A stretch of 64,000 bases of DNA from JAFGVL01 sp963663245 (GTDB lineage Bacteria > Bacteroidota > Bacteroidia > Bacteroidales > Paludibacteraceae), in assembly GCA_963663245.1 (NCBI GenBank), contig OY760143.1, forward strand, positions 682,001 to 746,000, given 5' to 3'. Positions within the stretch are counted from its first letter, which is position 1. Every line of letters begins with the position of its first letter. Both the position numbers and the translations under genes were made by a program. The notes under the pieces are model-generated. The model was not told where the DNA came from and ran no database searches. It saw only the letters and a list, made by a program, of their open reading frames with translations. Of this stretch, positions 37,421 to 46,105 are shown in pieces.

Positions 37421-37455
37421 AAAAGAAATCCCTTAATATTAAGGGATTTCTTTTT
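37421..37455 (+). terminator. Rho-independent terminator after porP/sprF
   Basis: AAAGAAATCCCTTAA pairs with TTAAGGGATTTCTTT, followed by more T residues. It lies 22 bases after the stop codon. Confidence 0.9.
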
Positions 37456-37477
37456 AGTTACACGTTTACAATACCGA

Positions 37478-38704
37478 ATGAGACTATCTTATTTTATACT
37501 AATTCACATATATGGCTTTCTCATTAATGTTGCTTCTTTTTTTAATCAAAAAGCAAAACAACGTTTAGTAGGTCAGCAACAGGTTTTTACTTTGTTGAAT
37601 GAATTTCTAGCAAAAACTTCTAATGCAAAATATGTGTGGTTTCATGCTGCTTCATTAGGAGAGTTTGAACAAGGAAGACCTGTTATTGAAGCTCTAAAAA
37701 AGCTGAATCCTACTTATAAAATAATTCTCACATTTTTTTCTCCTTCAGGATACGAGCTTAGGAAAAATTATAATGGCGCCGATTTGGTTTGTTATCTGCC
37801 TCTAGATACTCCTAAAAACGCAAAAAAATTTATTAGCTTAGTTAATCCAGAGAAAATAATTTTTATTAAATATGAGTTTTGGCCTAACTTTCTAAAAATT
37901 TGCAAAAAACAAAATATTCCAGTTTATGTAATCTCAGCTACGTTTAGAAAATCTCAATTGTTCTTCAAATGGTATGGTTGGGCATATGCAAATATTCTAA
38001 AGTCGTTTAAAAAACTATACTTGCAAGACGAAGAATCTAGGACTTTATTGAAGTCAATAAATGTGACAAATGTTGAGGTTGCTGGAGATACTCGTTTTGA
38101 TAGAGTGTTTGAAGTCGCACAAAATACTAAACCTATGCCGCTAATAAGTCAATTTAAAAATAAGCAGAAACTTATTGTTGTCGGTAGTTCGTGGCCTAAA
38201 GATGAAGAATTAATATTTGATTATTTGAAGCAACAGCAAGACATAAAAGTTATTTTTGCTCCACATGAAATTAACGAATCTCATTTGTCTGATATTGAAA
38301 GGAAATGTCCTGTTTCAATGCTCCGTTTCTCTAAGGCTTCTTTGGGTGAGCTTGCTGCTGCCCGTTGTCTTTTAATCGATTGTATTGGTTTGTTATCTTC
38401 TATTTACAAGTATGCTGATATTGCTTATGTTGGAGGTGGGTTTGGAGTGGGAATACATAATATTTTAGAGCCAGCAGTATATAGAATTCCAGTTGTTTTT
38501 GGACCTAATTATAATAAATTTAATGAAGCAAAGGATCTAATTACTTTAGGTGGCGGTTTTTCAGTTTTCGATAACATTGATCTTCGAACAACTCTAGATT
38601 GGTTGCTTCTCCATGGAGAAGCAGGAGAAATTGCAGGAGATTATGTTCAACAAAAAATTGGAGCTACACAAAAGATAATTGAGGGTATTTTTACTGAAGA
38701 GTAA
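37478..38704 (+). CDS. waaA: 3-deoxy-D-manno-octulosonic acid (Kdo) transferase
   Basis: A 408-residue GT30 enzyme that adds Kdo to lipid A precursor at the inner membrane. It starts with a single hydrophobic anchor (IHIYGFLINVASFF). The glycosyltransferase N-domain shows FHAASLGEFEQGRPVIEALK with the catalytic Glu (ASxGE motif), TFFSPSGYE and FIKYEFWPNFLKICKK. The C-terminal domain has VVGSSWPKDEE and YVGGGFGVGIHNILEPAVY, the donor-binding region. Length and motifs are typical. It shows that the host makes Kdo-containing lipid A. Confidence 0.96.
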   Translation: MRLSYFILIHIYGFLINVASFFNQKAKQRLVGQQQVFTLLNEFLAKTSNAKYVWFHAASLGEFEQGRPVIEALKKLNPTYKIILTFFSPSGYELRKNYNGADLVCYLPLDTPKNAKKFISLVNPEKIIFIKYEFWPNFLKICKKQNIPVYVISATFRKSQLFFKWYGWAYANILKSFKKLYLQDEESRTLLKSINVTNVEVAGDTRFDRVFEVAQNTKPMPLISQFKNKQKLIVVGSSWPKDEELIFDYLKQQQDIKVIFAPHEINESHLSDIERKCPVSMLRFSKASLGELAAARCLLIDCIGLLSSIYKYADIAYVGGGFGVGIHNILEPAVYRIPVVFGPNYNKFNEAKDLITLGGGFSVFDNIDLRTTLDWLLLHGEAGEIAGDYVQQKIGATQKIIEGIFTEE

Positions 38705-38711
38705 AAGCTGT

Positions 38712-38719
38712 TATCTTTG
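38712..38719 (+). promoter_or_regulatory. Predicted -7 promoter box for hisS
   Basis: TATCTTTG (TAnnTTTG) lies 26 bases before the hisS start codon. Confidence 0.6.
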
Positions 38720-38745
38720 TTTTATTTTAATACTAGAATTTTAAT

Positions 38746-40104
38746 ATGAAACCTTCTATTCCAAAAGGAACACGTGATTTTTCTTCTATTGAGATGGCAA
38801 AGCGAAATTATATTTTCGATACCATTAAATCTGTGTTTAAACTATACGGTTATGAGCAAATAGAAACTCCAGCCATAGAAAACTTGTCTAGCTTGATGGG
38901 GAAATATGGTGAAGAAGGAGATAAACTCTTGTTTAAGGTGTTGAATTCAGGTGATTTCTTATCTAAAGTTACAAGAGAAAACTTAGAACAAAAAAATAGC
39001 CTAAGGCTTACAACAGAAATCTCTGAAAAGGGGTTGCGGTATGATCTTACTGTTCCTTTCGCTCGTTATGTAGTGCAACATCAAAATGAAATCACCTTCC
39101 CTTTTAAACGTTATCAGATACAGCCAGTTTGGCGTGCTGATCGTCCCCAAAAAGGTCGTTATCGTGAATTTTATCAATGTGATGTAGATGTTGTTGGAAG
39201 TAACTCTTTGTTAAATGAAGTTGAATTAGTACAAATTGTAGATGAGGTTTATCGTATTTTAGATATTGGTGTTGTATTAAAAATTAATAATCGTAAGATT
39301 TTAACTGGTATAGCAGAAACAATAGGTGAAGTTGAAAAGATAATAGATATTACGGTTGCAATAGATAAGATGGATAAGATTGGTCTGGAGAAAGTTAACC
39401 AAGAATTACAAAATAAAGGTATTAGCGATGATGCCATAGCTAAGTTGCAGCCAATATTACATCTTAGTGGAGGGAATTCCGAAAAACTTGAAACGCTAAA
39501 AACAGTATTGTCGACATCTGAAATTGGCTTAAAAGGTGTTTCTGAGATGGAAATGATTTTTGGACTGTTGAAAAAGTTAGGGGTCGAGTTACCTATTGAC
39601 TTAGACTTGACTCTTGCTCGTGGTTTAAATTATTACACAGGAGCTATATTTGAAGTAAAAGCAAAAGATATAGAAATTGGAAGCATAACAGGTGGAGGAC
39701 GCTACGATAATCTTACAGGAATTTTCGGTTTAAAAGGAGTTTCGGGTGTGGGGATTTCATTTGGTGCAGATAGAATTTACGATGTGTTAGACCAAGTAAA
39801 TGGTTTTCCAGAAGAATCATTAGACACAACTAAATTGCTTTTTGTTGCTTTTGGAGAAGAAGAATTATCATATGCACTTCCTTGTCTTCAGTCTGTTCGT
39901 AAATCCGGAATTTCTGCTGAAGTGTATCCAGAAGCTGCTAAGATGAAAAAGCAAATGACTTATGCAGACAATAAAAAGATACCTTATGTGGCTATTATTG
40001 GTAGTGATGAGATGCAACAAGAGAAAGTGATGTTGAAGGATATGAAAAGTGGAGAACAAATCTTAGTTTCCATAACTGAATTAATAGAAAAAATATCAAA
40101 ATAA
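38746..40104 (+). CDS. hisS: Histidyl-tRNA synthetase
   Basis: A 452-residue class II synthetase. Motif 1 begins with PKGTRDFSSIEMAKR. Motif 2 is FKRYQIQPVWRADRPQKGRYREFYQCDVD (split here around residue 115-140). The histidine-specific motif LARGLNYYTGAIFEV (HisA region) is near residue 285, and motif 3 contains GGGRYDNL and GVGISFGADRI. The C-terminal ~90 residues form the anticodon-binding domain. The order and length are normal. It has its own promoter and a terminator before the ABC-F gene. Confidence 0.97.
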   Translation: MKPSIPKGTRDFSSIEMAKRNYIFDTIKSVFKLYGYEQIETPAIENLSSLMGKYGEEGDKLLFKVLNSGDFLSKVTRENLEQKNSLRLTTEISEKGLRYDLTVPFARYVVQHQNEITFPFKRYQIQPVWRADRPQKGRYREFYQCDVDVVGSNSLLNEVELVQIVDEVYRILDIGVVLKINNRKILTGIAETIGEVEKIIDITVAIDKMDKIGLEKVNQELQNKGISDDAIAKLQPILHLSGGNSEKLETLKTVLSTSEIGLKGVSEMEMIFGLLKKLGVELPIDLDLTLARGLNYYTGAIFEVKAKDIEIGSITGGGRYDNLTGIFGLKGVSGVGISFGADRIYDVLDQVNGFPEESLDTTKLLFVAFGEEELSYALPCLQSVRKSGISAEVYPEAAKMKKQMTYADNKKIPYVAIIGSDEMQQEKVMLKDMKSGEQILVSITELIEKISK

Positions 40105-40123
40105 AATAATGTTATCTATAGCT

Positions 40124-40160
40124 AATGCCCTGTTCTTTTTAGAATGGGGCATTTTGTTTT
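40124..40160 (+). terminator. Rho-independent terminator after hisS
   Basis: AATGCCC...TTCT (40124-40136) pairs with AGAA...GGGGCATT (40141-40153), two mispaired positions in the middle, then a T-rich tract. The -7 box of the next gene begins three bases after it. Confidence 0.7.
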
Positions 40161-40162
40161 AG

Positions 40163-40170
40163 TATCTTTG
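40163..40170 (+). promoter_or_regulatory. Predicted -7 promoter box for the ABC-F gene
   Basis: TATCTTTG (TAnnTTTG) lies 15 bases before the start codon at 40186. Confidence 0.6.
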
Positions 40171-40185
40171 TGAAAAATATATAAT

Positions 40186-42087
40186 ATGGCAAGTTGTTTA
40201 CAAGTTGAGAATCTAACCAAGACCTTTGGTGATAAATCTTTGTTTGAGAATATTTCATTTGGAATATCTGACAATCAGCGTTTTGCTTTAATAGCGAAAA
40301 ACGGTGCAGGGAAAACTACTTTGTTAGGGATACTCTCTGGAGAAGAGGATTATCAGAGTGGAACTATTTCTTTTCGTCGAGGTTTGCGAATAGGATACTT
40401 AAAACAAGATCCAGATTATCCAAAGAATCTATCTGTGTTGGAGGCTTGTTTTAGTGCTGGGAATGAGATAACTGATGTCATTAAGCAGTATGAAGAGCTT
40501 ACCTTAAAGCTTTCGAAGGATGAAAAAAGCGTGAATATGGATTATTACCAAGACCTTCTGAATAAGATGGATGAAATGAAGGCTTGGGATTATGAAACTC
40601 GAATAAAGCAAATACTTGGACGCTTGAAGATTTGTCAACTAGATCAAAAAATAGGGGAGTTATCAGGAGGTCAATTAAAACGGGTCGCATTAGCAAATGT
40701 ACTTATTGCTGAGCCAGAATTATTGATTCTAGATGAGCCAACCAATCATCTTGATTTAGAAATGGTAGAGTGGTTAGAGGGTTTTCTTAAAAATAGCTCT
40801 ATGTCTTTGCTGATGGTTACACATGATCGTTACTTTTTGGATCGTGTTTGTTCTGATATTCTTGAAATAGACCACGAACAATTATTTCACTACAAAGGAA
40901 ACTATAGTTACTTCTTGGAAAAAAGACAAGATAGAATTGATGTATTTAATGCAGAAAGTGACCGCGCCAAGAATCTTTATGGAAAAGAGTTAGAGTGGAT
41001 GCGTCGCCAGCCCAAAGCAAGAACGCATAAGTCAAAATCAAGAACAGAGGCATTTGCAGATATTGAGACAAGAGCTAAGTTACGTCGTGAGAATTCACAG
41101 TTAGCTCTAGAGGTAAAAGCCTCCTATTTAGGGAAAAAAATATTCGAGGCACAATATATTAGTAAGAAATATGATGAGCTAGTTATTTTGGATGAGTTTT
41201 ATTATAACTTTTCTCGATATGAGAAAATGGGCATTGTAGGTAAGAATGGTACGGGCAAGTCTACCTTGCTAAAAATGTTGCTCGGAGAAGTAAAGCCAGA
41301 TGCTGGTTCGTTTGATATTGGTGAGACGGTGACTTTTGGTTATTATAGTCAAGATGGATTGCAGTTTGATGAAGGAATGAAGGTTATTGATGTAGTGCGT
41401 GAAATTGCTGAAGAAATCTCGTTAGGCGGAGGAAAGAAATTGACTGCCTCAGCATTTTTGCAATTATTCTTGTTTCCACCAGAAACACAATATGATTTTG
41501 TGAGTAAGCTTAGTGGTGGAGAAAAAAGGCGCTTATACCTTTGTACCGTATTAATTAAAAATCCTAATTTTTTAGTATTAGATGAGCCTACTAATGACCT
41601 TGATATTGCTACCTTAAATGTGCTTGAAGAGTACTTGCAAGGATTTAAGGGTTGTGTAATTGTAGTGTCTCACGATCGTTATTTTATGGACAAGGTCGTA
41701 GATCATCTCTTGGCTTTTGAAGGAGAAGGAAAGTTGAAAGATTATCCTGGCAACTATACTGATTATAGAGCCTGGAAACAATTGCAAGAAGAGGAAATAA
41801 ATGAAGAAAAGGGATTAAATAAACCTGTCTCAAAACCTACAGAAAAACCCTTAAAGCCAGAAAGACCACGTAAGCTTAGCTTTAAAGAGAAACAAGAGTT
41901 CGGATTAATAGAGAAGGATTTAGAGGAGCTAGAGAAAGAAAAAATTGAGATTGAAAAATTGCTTTCTGGAGGAGAAATAGCTGCAGATAAAATAATGGAG
42001 TTGTCTGCACGTATTGGGGAAGTTATCAATTTAATTGATGATAAAACGATGCGTTGGTTAGAGTTAAGCGAGATATCAGGTAGTTAA
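40186..42087 (+). CDS. ABC-F family ATPase, Uup-like
   Basis: A 633-residue soluble protein with two ABC ATPase domains and no membrane segment. Domain 1 has Walker A KNGAGKTTLL, signature LSGGQLKRVALA and Walker B LLILDEPTNHLD. Domain 2 has KNGTGKSTLL, LSGGEKRRLYLC and FLVLDEPTNDLD. A linker helix region between them includes MRRQPKARTHKSKSRTEAF. The C-terminal ~90 residues form a charged coiled coil (KLSFKEKQEFGLIEKDLEEL), typical of Uup. ABC-F proteins act on the ribosome; Uup is linked to stalled translation and transposon excision. Function beyond the family is not assigned. Confidence 0.93.
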   Translation: MASCLQVENLTKTFGDKSLFENISFGISDNQRFALIAKNGAGKTTLLGILSGEEDYQSGTISFRRGLRIGYLKQDPDYPKNLSVLEACFSAGNEITDVIKQYEELTLKLSKDEKSVNMDYYQDLLNKMDEMKAWDYETRIKQILGRLKICQLDQKIGELSGGQLKRVALANVLIAEPELLILDEPTNHLDLEMVEWLEGFLKNSSMSLLMVTHDRYFLDRVCSDILEIDHEQLFHYKGNYSYFLEKRQDRIDVFNAESDRAKNLYGKELEWMRRQPKARTHKSKSRTEAFADIETRAKLRRENSQLALEVKASYLGKKIFEAQYISKKYDELVILDEFYYNFSRYEKMGIVGKNGTGKSTLLKMLLGEVKPDAGSFDIGETVTFGYYSQDGLQFDEGMKVIDVVREIAEEISLGGGKKLTASAFLQLFLFPPETQYDFVSKLSGGEKRRLYLCTVLIKNPNFLVLDEPTNDLDIATLNVLEEYLQGFKGCVIVVSHDRYFMDKVVDHLLAFEGEGKLKDYPGNYTDYRAWKQLQEEEINEEKGLNKPVSKPTEKPLKPERPRKLSFKEKQEFGLIEKDLEELEKEKIEIEKLLSGGEIAADKIMELSARIGEVINLIDDKTMRWLELSEISGS

Positions 42088-42126
42088 TCAAGTTATTTTA
42101 TCTCTTAACCATCATTCATTTTTTTG

Positions 42127-42134
42127 TATATTTG
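42127..42134 (+). promoter_or_regulatory. Predicted -7 promoter box close to the hypothetical gene start
   Basis: TATATTTG (TAnnTTTG) ends only 7 bases before the ATG at 42142. Transcription would begin at or near the start codon, giving a nearly leaderless message, unless the true start is further in. Confidence 0.45.
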
Positions 42135-42141
42135 TAAAACA

Positions 42142-43590
42142 ATGATAGACGAAAATATTAAAATACACGACCGATTTACTGTTGAAATGAAAATGGGTTT
42201 TTCATCAAAAGGAAAAGCACGTTTTAATGTCAATACTTGGTTCTTTGTTCCAAGTAGTTTGGATATCAATAGACAGACCTATACCAAAGGTGATTTCTAT
42301 AAAGATATTAAGTCAAATATACGGTTAATAACTCCAGTGTTTTTGTTAAACGAAATCGCAAATGATAGTGATTCTCCTATAGCTTCAATTAAGAAGTCAT
42401 TAGAAGATCTTCAAAGTAAAGGCAATGCTTCTAGCTTAAAAGAATTGCAATACCAATTTAAGATGTTTAGCTCTATCTTAAAAAGTTCTATGCGTGAAAA
42501 TATTCGTGTAATTAAGAAGATTAAAGATGAAAAGCTTAAGCTTGTTGCTATTGTTGATTATATTGATTCGATTAAGGATATCTCAATTGTGTTTAGAAGA
42601 ATTGAGAAAGATGTATTAGTCCTTCAGAAGTTTCCAAAAGCAAATGATTTCTTTCAGTTTTCAGATGAATTTATGAGTCTTTTAATTGAGAACGCTTGCT
42701 TTAAACTTTTAAAGGAGGTAGATAAGAAACCCATCATAAAAAAGGAAGTTTTTTCTGTAGTTACTTCTTTATTAAAACATGAGTTAGTATATAAAACAGA
42801 AAAGGGTTATGCCACTGCAGATGAGAATAGTTCGGATAATAACCGCTCTTTAATCTCTCGCTATGGTATGCTGAAAAAATATACTGAAAGCGAACTTTTT
42901 CTAAATAAGAAAGTAAAAGAAGATGCTTTTTTATTTAAGCAGTTTGTCTATAGTCTAGCTGCAGGTCTTTCTATGATTTTTGCAACTGTTGTGGCTTTTT
43001 CCTTTCAACAAGAATATGGCAATTTTACGATGCCATTTTTTATCGCTTTAGTAGTTGGGTATATGTTAAAAGATAGGATAAAAGAATTAAGTCGTTACTA
43101 TTTTGCACATAAACTAAGCAATAAACATTTTGATTTAAAAACACTCATAACATTAGGAAAAGATAAGATTGGGTTTAGTAAAGAAAGTTTTGATTATATT
43201 AAAAATGATAAGTTGCCTGCTGAGATTATTAAATTGAGGAATCGTTCGAAACTAATTGAGTTTAATTCTGAGCAAATAATGTTGTATCGTATGCAAATAG
43301 AGACAGATAGTAGTTTGATTAACAAGCATACAGATTATAAGGTAGAAGGAATCAATAATATTGTGCGTTATAACATTGCGGGTCTTACTGATAAAATGGA
43401 TAATCCTGAAGTTCCTTTGTGTATTTATCAAGAAGATGGAGTGTTTAAAAAAATAAAAGGAGATAAGGTGTACTATATTAATATGTTGCTTCAGATACAA
43501 CATGATAAGCAATCAGAAATTAAACATTATCGTTTAGTGATAAATAGGGATGGTATTAAAAAGATAGAAAAGATAAAAGAAAAGCCTTAA
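42142..43590 (+). CDS. Hypothetical membrane protein
   Basis: About 482 residues; I do not recognise a characterised family. I take the ATG at 42142 because the longer frame uses a TTG inside the promoter box. The N-terminal ~260 residues are soluble and mostly helical and charged. Two hydrophobic segments follow at about residues 269-288 and 294-310, joined by a short turn (a hairpin), and then a ~170-residue soluble C-terminal domain with beta strands. Both large domains are therefore on the same side of the membrane, probably cytoplasmic. The gene stands alone, with a predicted promoter and a strong terminator overlapping its stop codon. Confidence 0.75.
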   Translation: MIDENIKIHDRFTVEMKMGFSSKGKARFNVNTWFFVPSSLDINRQTYTKGDFYKDIKSNIRLITPVFLLNEIANDSDSPIASIKKSLEDLQSKGNASSLKELQYQFKMFSSILKSSMRENIRVIKKIKDEKLKLVAIVDYIDSIKDISIVFRRIEKDVLVLQKFPKANDFFQFSDEFMSLLIENACFKLLKEVDKKPIIKKEVFSVVTSLLKHELVYKTEKGYATADENSSDNNRSLISRYGMLKKYTESELFLNKKVKEDAFLFKQFVYSLAAGLSMIFATVVAFSFQQEYGNFTMPFFIALVVGYMLKDRIKELSRYYFAHKLSNKHFDLKTLITLGKDKIGFSKESFDYIKNDKLPAEIIKLRNRSKLIEFNSEQIMLYRMQIETDSSLINKHTDYKVEGINNIVRYNIAGLTDKMDNPEVPLCIYQEDGVFKKIKGDKVYYINMLLQIQHDKQSEIKHYRLVINRDGIKKIEKIKEKP

Positions 43591-43613
43591 TCATTGATTA
43601 AGGCTTTTCTTTT
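43575..43613. terminator. Strong terminator overlapping the stop codon
   Basis: A near-perfect 17-19 bp stem: AAAAGAAAAGCCTTAATC and its complement, with a tiny loop and T run on one side, A run on the other. It can serve both the plus-strand hypothetical gene and the convergent rubrerythrin gene. Confidence 0.9.
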
Positions 43614-43630
43614 ATGAATAAAAACTAGTT

Positions 43631-44209
43631 TTAGTAGTTAGTCTTTTTTACTTCAAAGTGAGCTTTTGGGTGTTTGCAGGCAGGACAAGTTTCTAAGGCT
43701 TTTTTCCCTTTATGAACAAATCCACAATTACGACATTGCCATTCAACTTCTTCGCCTTTCTCGAAGGTAGTTCCTTCTTCCAGATTTTTTAAAAGGCCTA
43801 AATAACGCATTTCATGTTCGTATTCAGCTTTTGAAATCATTTTGTACATAACAGCAATTTCTTTGAATCCTTCAGCTTCAGCAATTTCAGCAAATTTAGG
43901 ATAGTCTAATTCCCATTCTTCATGTTCGCCAGCAGCAGCAGCTTTTAAGTTTTCAGCAGTAGTTCCAATTACACCAGCTGGGTAAGTTGCTGTAATCTCT
44001 ACCATCCCTCCTTCAAGATATTTAAACATTCTTTTGGCATGTTCTTTTTCTTGGTTAGCAGTTTCTTCAAAAATTGCTGCTATTTGTACATATCCTTCTT
44101 TTTTTGCTACACTTGCAAAATAAGTATAGCGATTACGAGCTTGTGATTCTCCTGCAAAAGAAGTTAGCAGGTTTTTCTCAGTTTGTGTTCCTTTGATAGA
44201 TTTTTCCAT
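43631..44209 (-). CDS. rbr: Rubrerythrin
   Basis: A 192-residue non-heme iron peroxidase that reduces hydrogen peroxide in anaerobes and facultative anaerobes. Residues ~1-145 form the diiron four-helix domain with ExxH motifs (EETANQEKEHAKRMFKYL; YEHEMRYL). Residues ~153-192 form the rubredoxin-like FeS4 domain with CRNCG and CPACKHP cysteine pairs. Length is standard. It has its own minus-strand promoter, and the neighbouring Fur-family gene 64 bases upstream may regulate it, as PerR does in many bacteria. Confidence 0.97.
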   Translation of the reverse strand: MEKSIKGTQTEKNLLTSFAGESQARNRYTYFASVAKKEGYVQIAAIFEETANQEKEHAKRMFKYLEGGMVEITATYPAGVIGTTAENLKAAAAGEHEEWELDYPKFAEIAEAEGFKEIAVMYKMISKAEYEHEMRYLGLLKNLEEGTTFEKGEEVEWQCRNCGFVHKGKKALETCPACKHPKAHFEVKKTNY

Positions 44210-44253
44210 AATAAAAAACGAATATCTTTTGAGTTTAAATTAATTAGTTAGAA

Positions 44254-44261
44254 CAAAGATA
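44254..44261 (-). promoter_or_regulatory. Predicted -7 promoter box for rubrerythrin
   Basis: CAAAGATA reads TATCTTTG (TAnnTTTG) on the minus strand, 44 bases before the rubrerythrin start. It suggests separate expression from the upstream regulator gene. Confidence 0.6.
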
Positions 44262-44273
44262 AATAAAAGATTT

Positions 44274-44690
44274 CTAAATAAGACTGCCAATTATTGATAA
44301 ACGAATATCTTTTATTTTTACGTATTCCATATTTTTATTGTCAAAATAGCTTCGTAACAGTTGGTTTAAATCAGGATCATCATAATCAATAATCTTGTCT
44401 TTTTTAGGGTCGCAAATGTGGTAATGTTGATGCATCCCACAATCATAACGCATTTTGTCGTGACAGGTTTCTAGTTTAAACAATAGGTTTTTTTCTTTGA
44501 AGTGTTCCAGTGTATTGTAAATAGTCGCAATAGAAATGCTTGGGTTTTCTCTTCTAACATGATTTACAATATCATCTGCATAAGGGTGCCCTAAGTCACA
44601 TAAAGCTTGGTAAACGGCTAAACGTTGAGGTGTTACTTTGAGTCCATTCTCTTTTAGAATCTTGCGTACATCTTCAGCTTTCATAGGCAA
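44274..44690 (-). CDS. Fur-family transcriptional regulator, PerR-like
   Basis: A 138-residue regulator. The N-terminal winged helix has KVTPQRLAVYQAL and SIATIYNTLEHF, the Fur recognition region. The metal-sensing part contains HQHYHICDPKKDKIIDYDD (about residues 88-106). The structural zinc CxxC pairs of standard Fur/PerR are not intact: only one Cys remains here (CDPKK) and the second pair is absent at the C terminus. Position next to rubrerythrin favours a peroxide-sensing (PerR-like) role; that is inference. A metal is probably still bound by the histidines. Confidence 0.88.
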   Translation of the reverse strand: MPMKAEDVRKILKENGLKVTPQRLAVYQALCDLGHPYADDIVNHVRRENPSISIATIYNTLEHFKEKNLLFKLETCHDKMRYDCGMHQHYHICDPKKDKIIDYDDPDLNQLLRSYFDNKNMEYVKIKDIRLSIIGSLI

Positions 44691-44719
44691 TAAGTTTAGG
44701 TTATTACTAAATCTGCTTC

Positions 44720-45193
44720 TTATTTTTGGTGTGGTTGTGCAAATGCTTTACAGGTTATATCTTCTAATTGTATTGACCATATTTTTACATTTTTTAATGC
44801 AGGTTCAGAGTATTTGAAATCCATGTCTGAATAATTAGACATTAAAAAATTTAGAGCTTTTTCTTTTTCTTTAAGATCATTAATAAAGAGAACCTCTCCC
44901 CAAGCAACTACGCTTTTAGATTTCATTCGATAGCTACAGGCTACTTGAGGGTGCTGTGCTACAATATCAGTGTCGGTACAGAATGACAAGCAAACTTTTT
45001 TGTTGTAGTTTACAATATCTACAATTTTCCCTTCAGGAGCAGAATGTAAGTATATTATACCTTGATCATATCCAAAGTTCATGGGTAAAACATACGGTGT
45101 GTTGTTTGAGTCTGCTACTCCTAAAAAGCAGATGTTACATGCTTTTATAACTTTTTCAATTTCTTTAATTTCTGTAATAGATACGGTTTTCAT
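44720..45193 (-). CDS. Pyridoxamine 5'-phosphate oxidase-like flavin protein
   Basis: A 157-residue split beta-barrel protein of the PNPOx-like / NimA-like family, which binds FMN, F420 or heme. The core ICFLGVADSNNTPYVLPMNFGYDQGIIYLHSAPEGKIVDIV (about residues 22-62; quoted here by its parts CFLGVADSN, PYVLPMNFGY and IYLHSAPEGK) is the family signature, and VACSYRMKSKSVVAWGE follows. Homologues include Nim nitroimidazole reductases and uncharacterised oxidoreductases. The next gene downstream, 29 bases on, is the Fur-family regulator, so they may share a transcript and an oxidative-stress role. Substrate unknown. Confidence 0.85.
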   Translation of the reverse strand: MKTVSITEIKEIEKVIKACNICFLGVADSNNTPYVLPMNFGYDQGIIYLHSAPEGKIVDIVNYNKKVCLSFCTDTDIVAQHPQVACSYRMKSKSVVAWGEVLFINDLKEKEKALNFLMSNYSDMDFKYSEPALKNVKIWSIQLEDITCKAFAQPHQK

Positions 45194-45373
45194 TTCTTAA
45201 ATATATGAATTTTTAGGTGGAACTTGGTCTTTTGTATGGCATAAAAACAATAATGATATTGTGGTGCATTGTTATCAAGTCAAGAATGTCTGATTATTAG
45301 GGTGTAATTGCGAGTTATGCTATACAACATGATTTTCTAATGATGATCTTTTAAGAGAGAATAGTGCTATTTT

Positions 45374-45847
45374 CTATTTTTCAGGGTGTCCAAAAAACAA
45401 ACTAATACTATGCCAGCATCTTACAGGTTTGTTGTCTAGTCTTCCTGGATTCCATTTAGGCATTGTGGTTATTAGTCTAATAGCTTCTTTTTCAAATATA
45501 GAGTCGCTATGGTGAACAATTTCAGGATGAGTAATCGAGCCATCTTTCTCTACAACAAAAACACAAAAAATATTGTATTTAGAGCTATCTTCTTCATTTT
45601 TTGCTGGGTTTTGGATAAGTCTATTTGTGTAATTATAAAGAGCGTCGTTCCCTCCAACATAAGATGGCTTTTTGTCAGCTGTAAAAAGAGGTTCGTTGTA
45701 AAAACTCTCGTCTAATTTCATGTTGTCAAATGGGCAACCACAATCTTTGTCTTTTTTTTGGACTTTAGTTTTTGGTGATTGAGCTTGAGTAAATGGCGCA
45801 AATATAGAGCAAATAAATAGTAGTAAAATATACTTAACTAATCGCAT
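45374..45847 (-). CDS. Secreted TonB C-terminal-domain-like protein
   Basis: A 157-residue protein with a signal peptide (MRLVKYILLLFICSIFAPFTQAQ). The C-terminal ~85 residues follow the TonB C-terminal pattern: FVVEKDGSITHPEIVHHSD, then EKEAIRLITTMPKWNPGRL and a final beta strand (RCWHSISLFFG). It has no N-terminal anchor of a full TonB and an unusual CGCPF cysteine pair near the mature N terminus. It is thus a periplasmic or secreted stand-alone TonB_C domain, common in Bacteroidota, of unknown role. It has a predicted promoter box upstream. Confidence 0.82.
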   Translation of the reverse strand: MRLVKYILLLFICSIFAPFTQAQSPKTKVQKKDKDCGCPFDNMKLDESFYNEPLFTADKKPSYVGGNDALYNYTNRLIQNPAKNEEDSSKYNIFCVFVVEKDGSITHPEIVHHSDSIFEKEAIRLITTMPKWNPGRLDNKPVRCWHSISLFFGHPEK

Positions 45848-45885
45848 AATGTTAATTCTATCAGTGTGTTGATTCTTTAAGACGA

Positions 45886-45893
45886 CAAATATA
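45886..45893 (-). promoter_or_regulatory. Predicted -7 promoter box for the TonB_C-like gene
   Basis: CAAATATA reads TATATTTG (TAnnTTTG) on the minus strand, 38 bases before the start at 45847. Confidence 0.5.
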
Positions 45894-46037
45894 GAAGTAT
45901 TTTAACAAAGTAGAAATGAAAATGAGTAATTATTGAATCTAATGTTCAGAAAATCACCTAGATATATTTTAATGTTTTTTAGAATAAATAATACGGAAAT
46001 TTTTCTTTAATTACTTGTTTTGAAAATTGTTTTAATA

Positions 46038-46045
46038 TAATTTTG
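46038..46045 (+). promoter_or_regulatory. Predicted promoter of the succinate dehydrogenase/fumarate reductase operon
   Basis: TAATTTTG (TAnnTTTG). A TTG at 46015-46017 lies 20 bases upstream and can serve as the -33 element. The first start codon is at 46106. Confidence 0.6.
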
Positions 46046-46105
46046 TTGCCTTTATTTTACATGGAATTTTAAAGAAAAATATAATATAAATTTTAATCTA
46101 CATAT

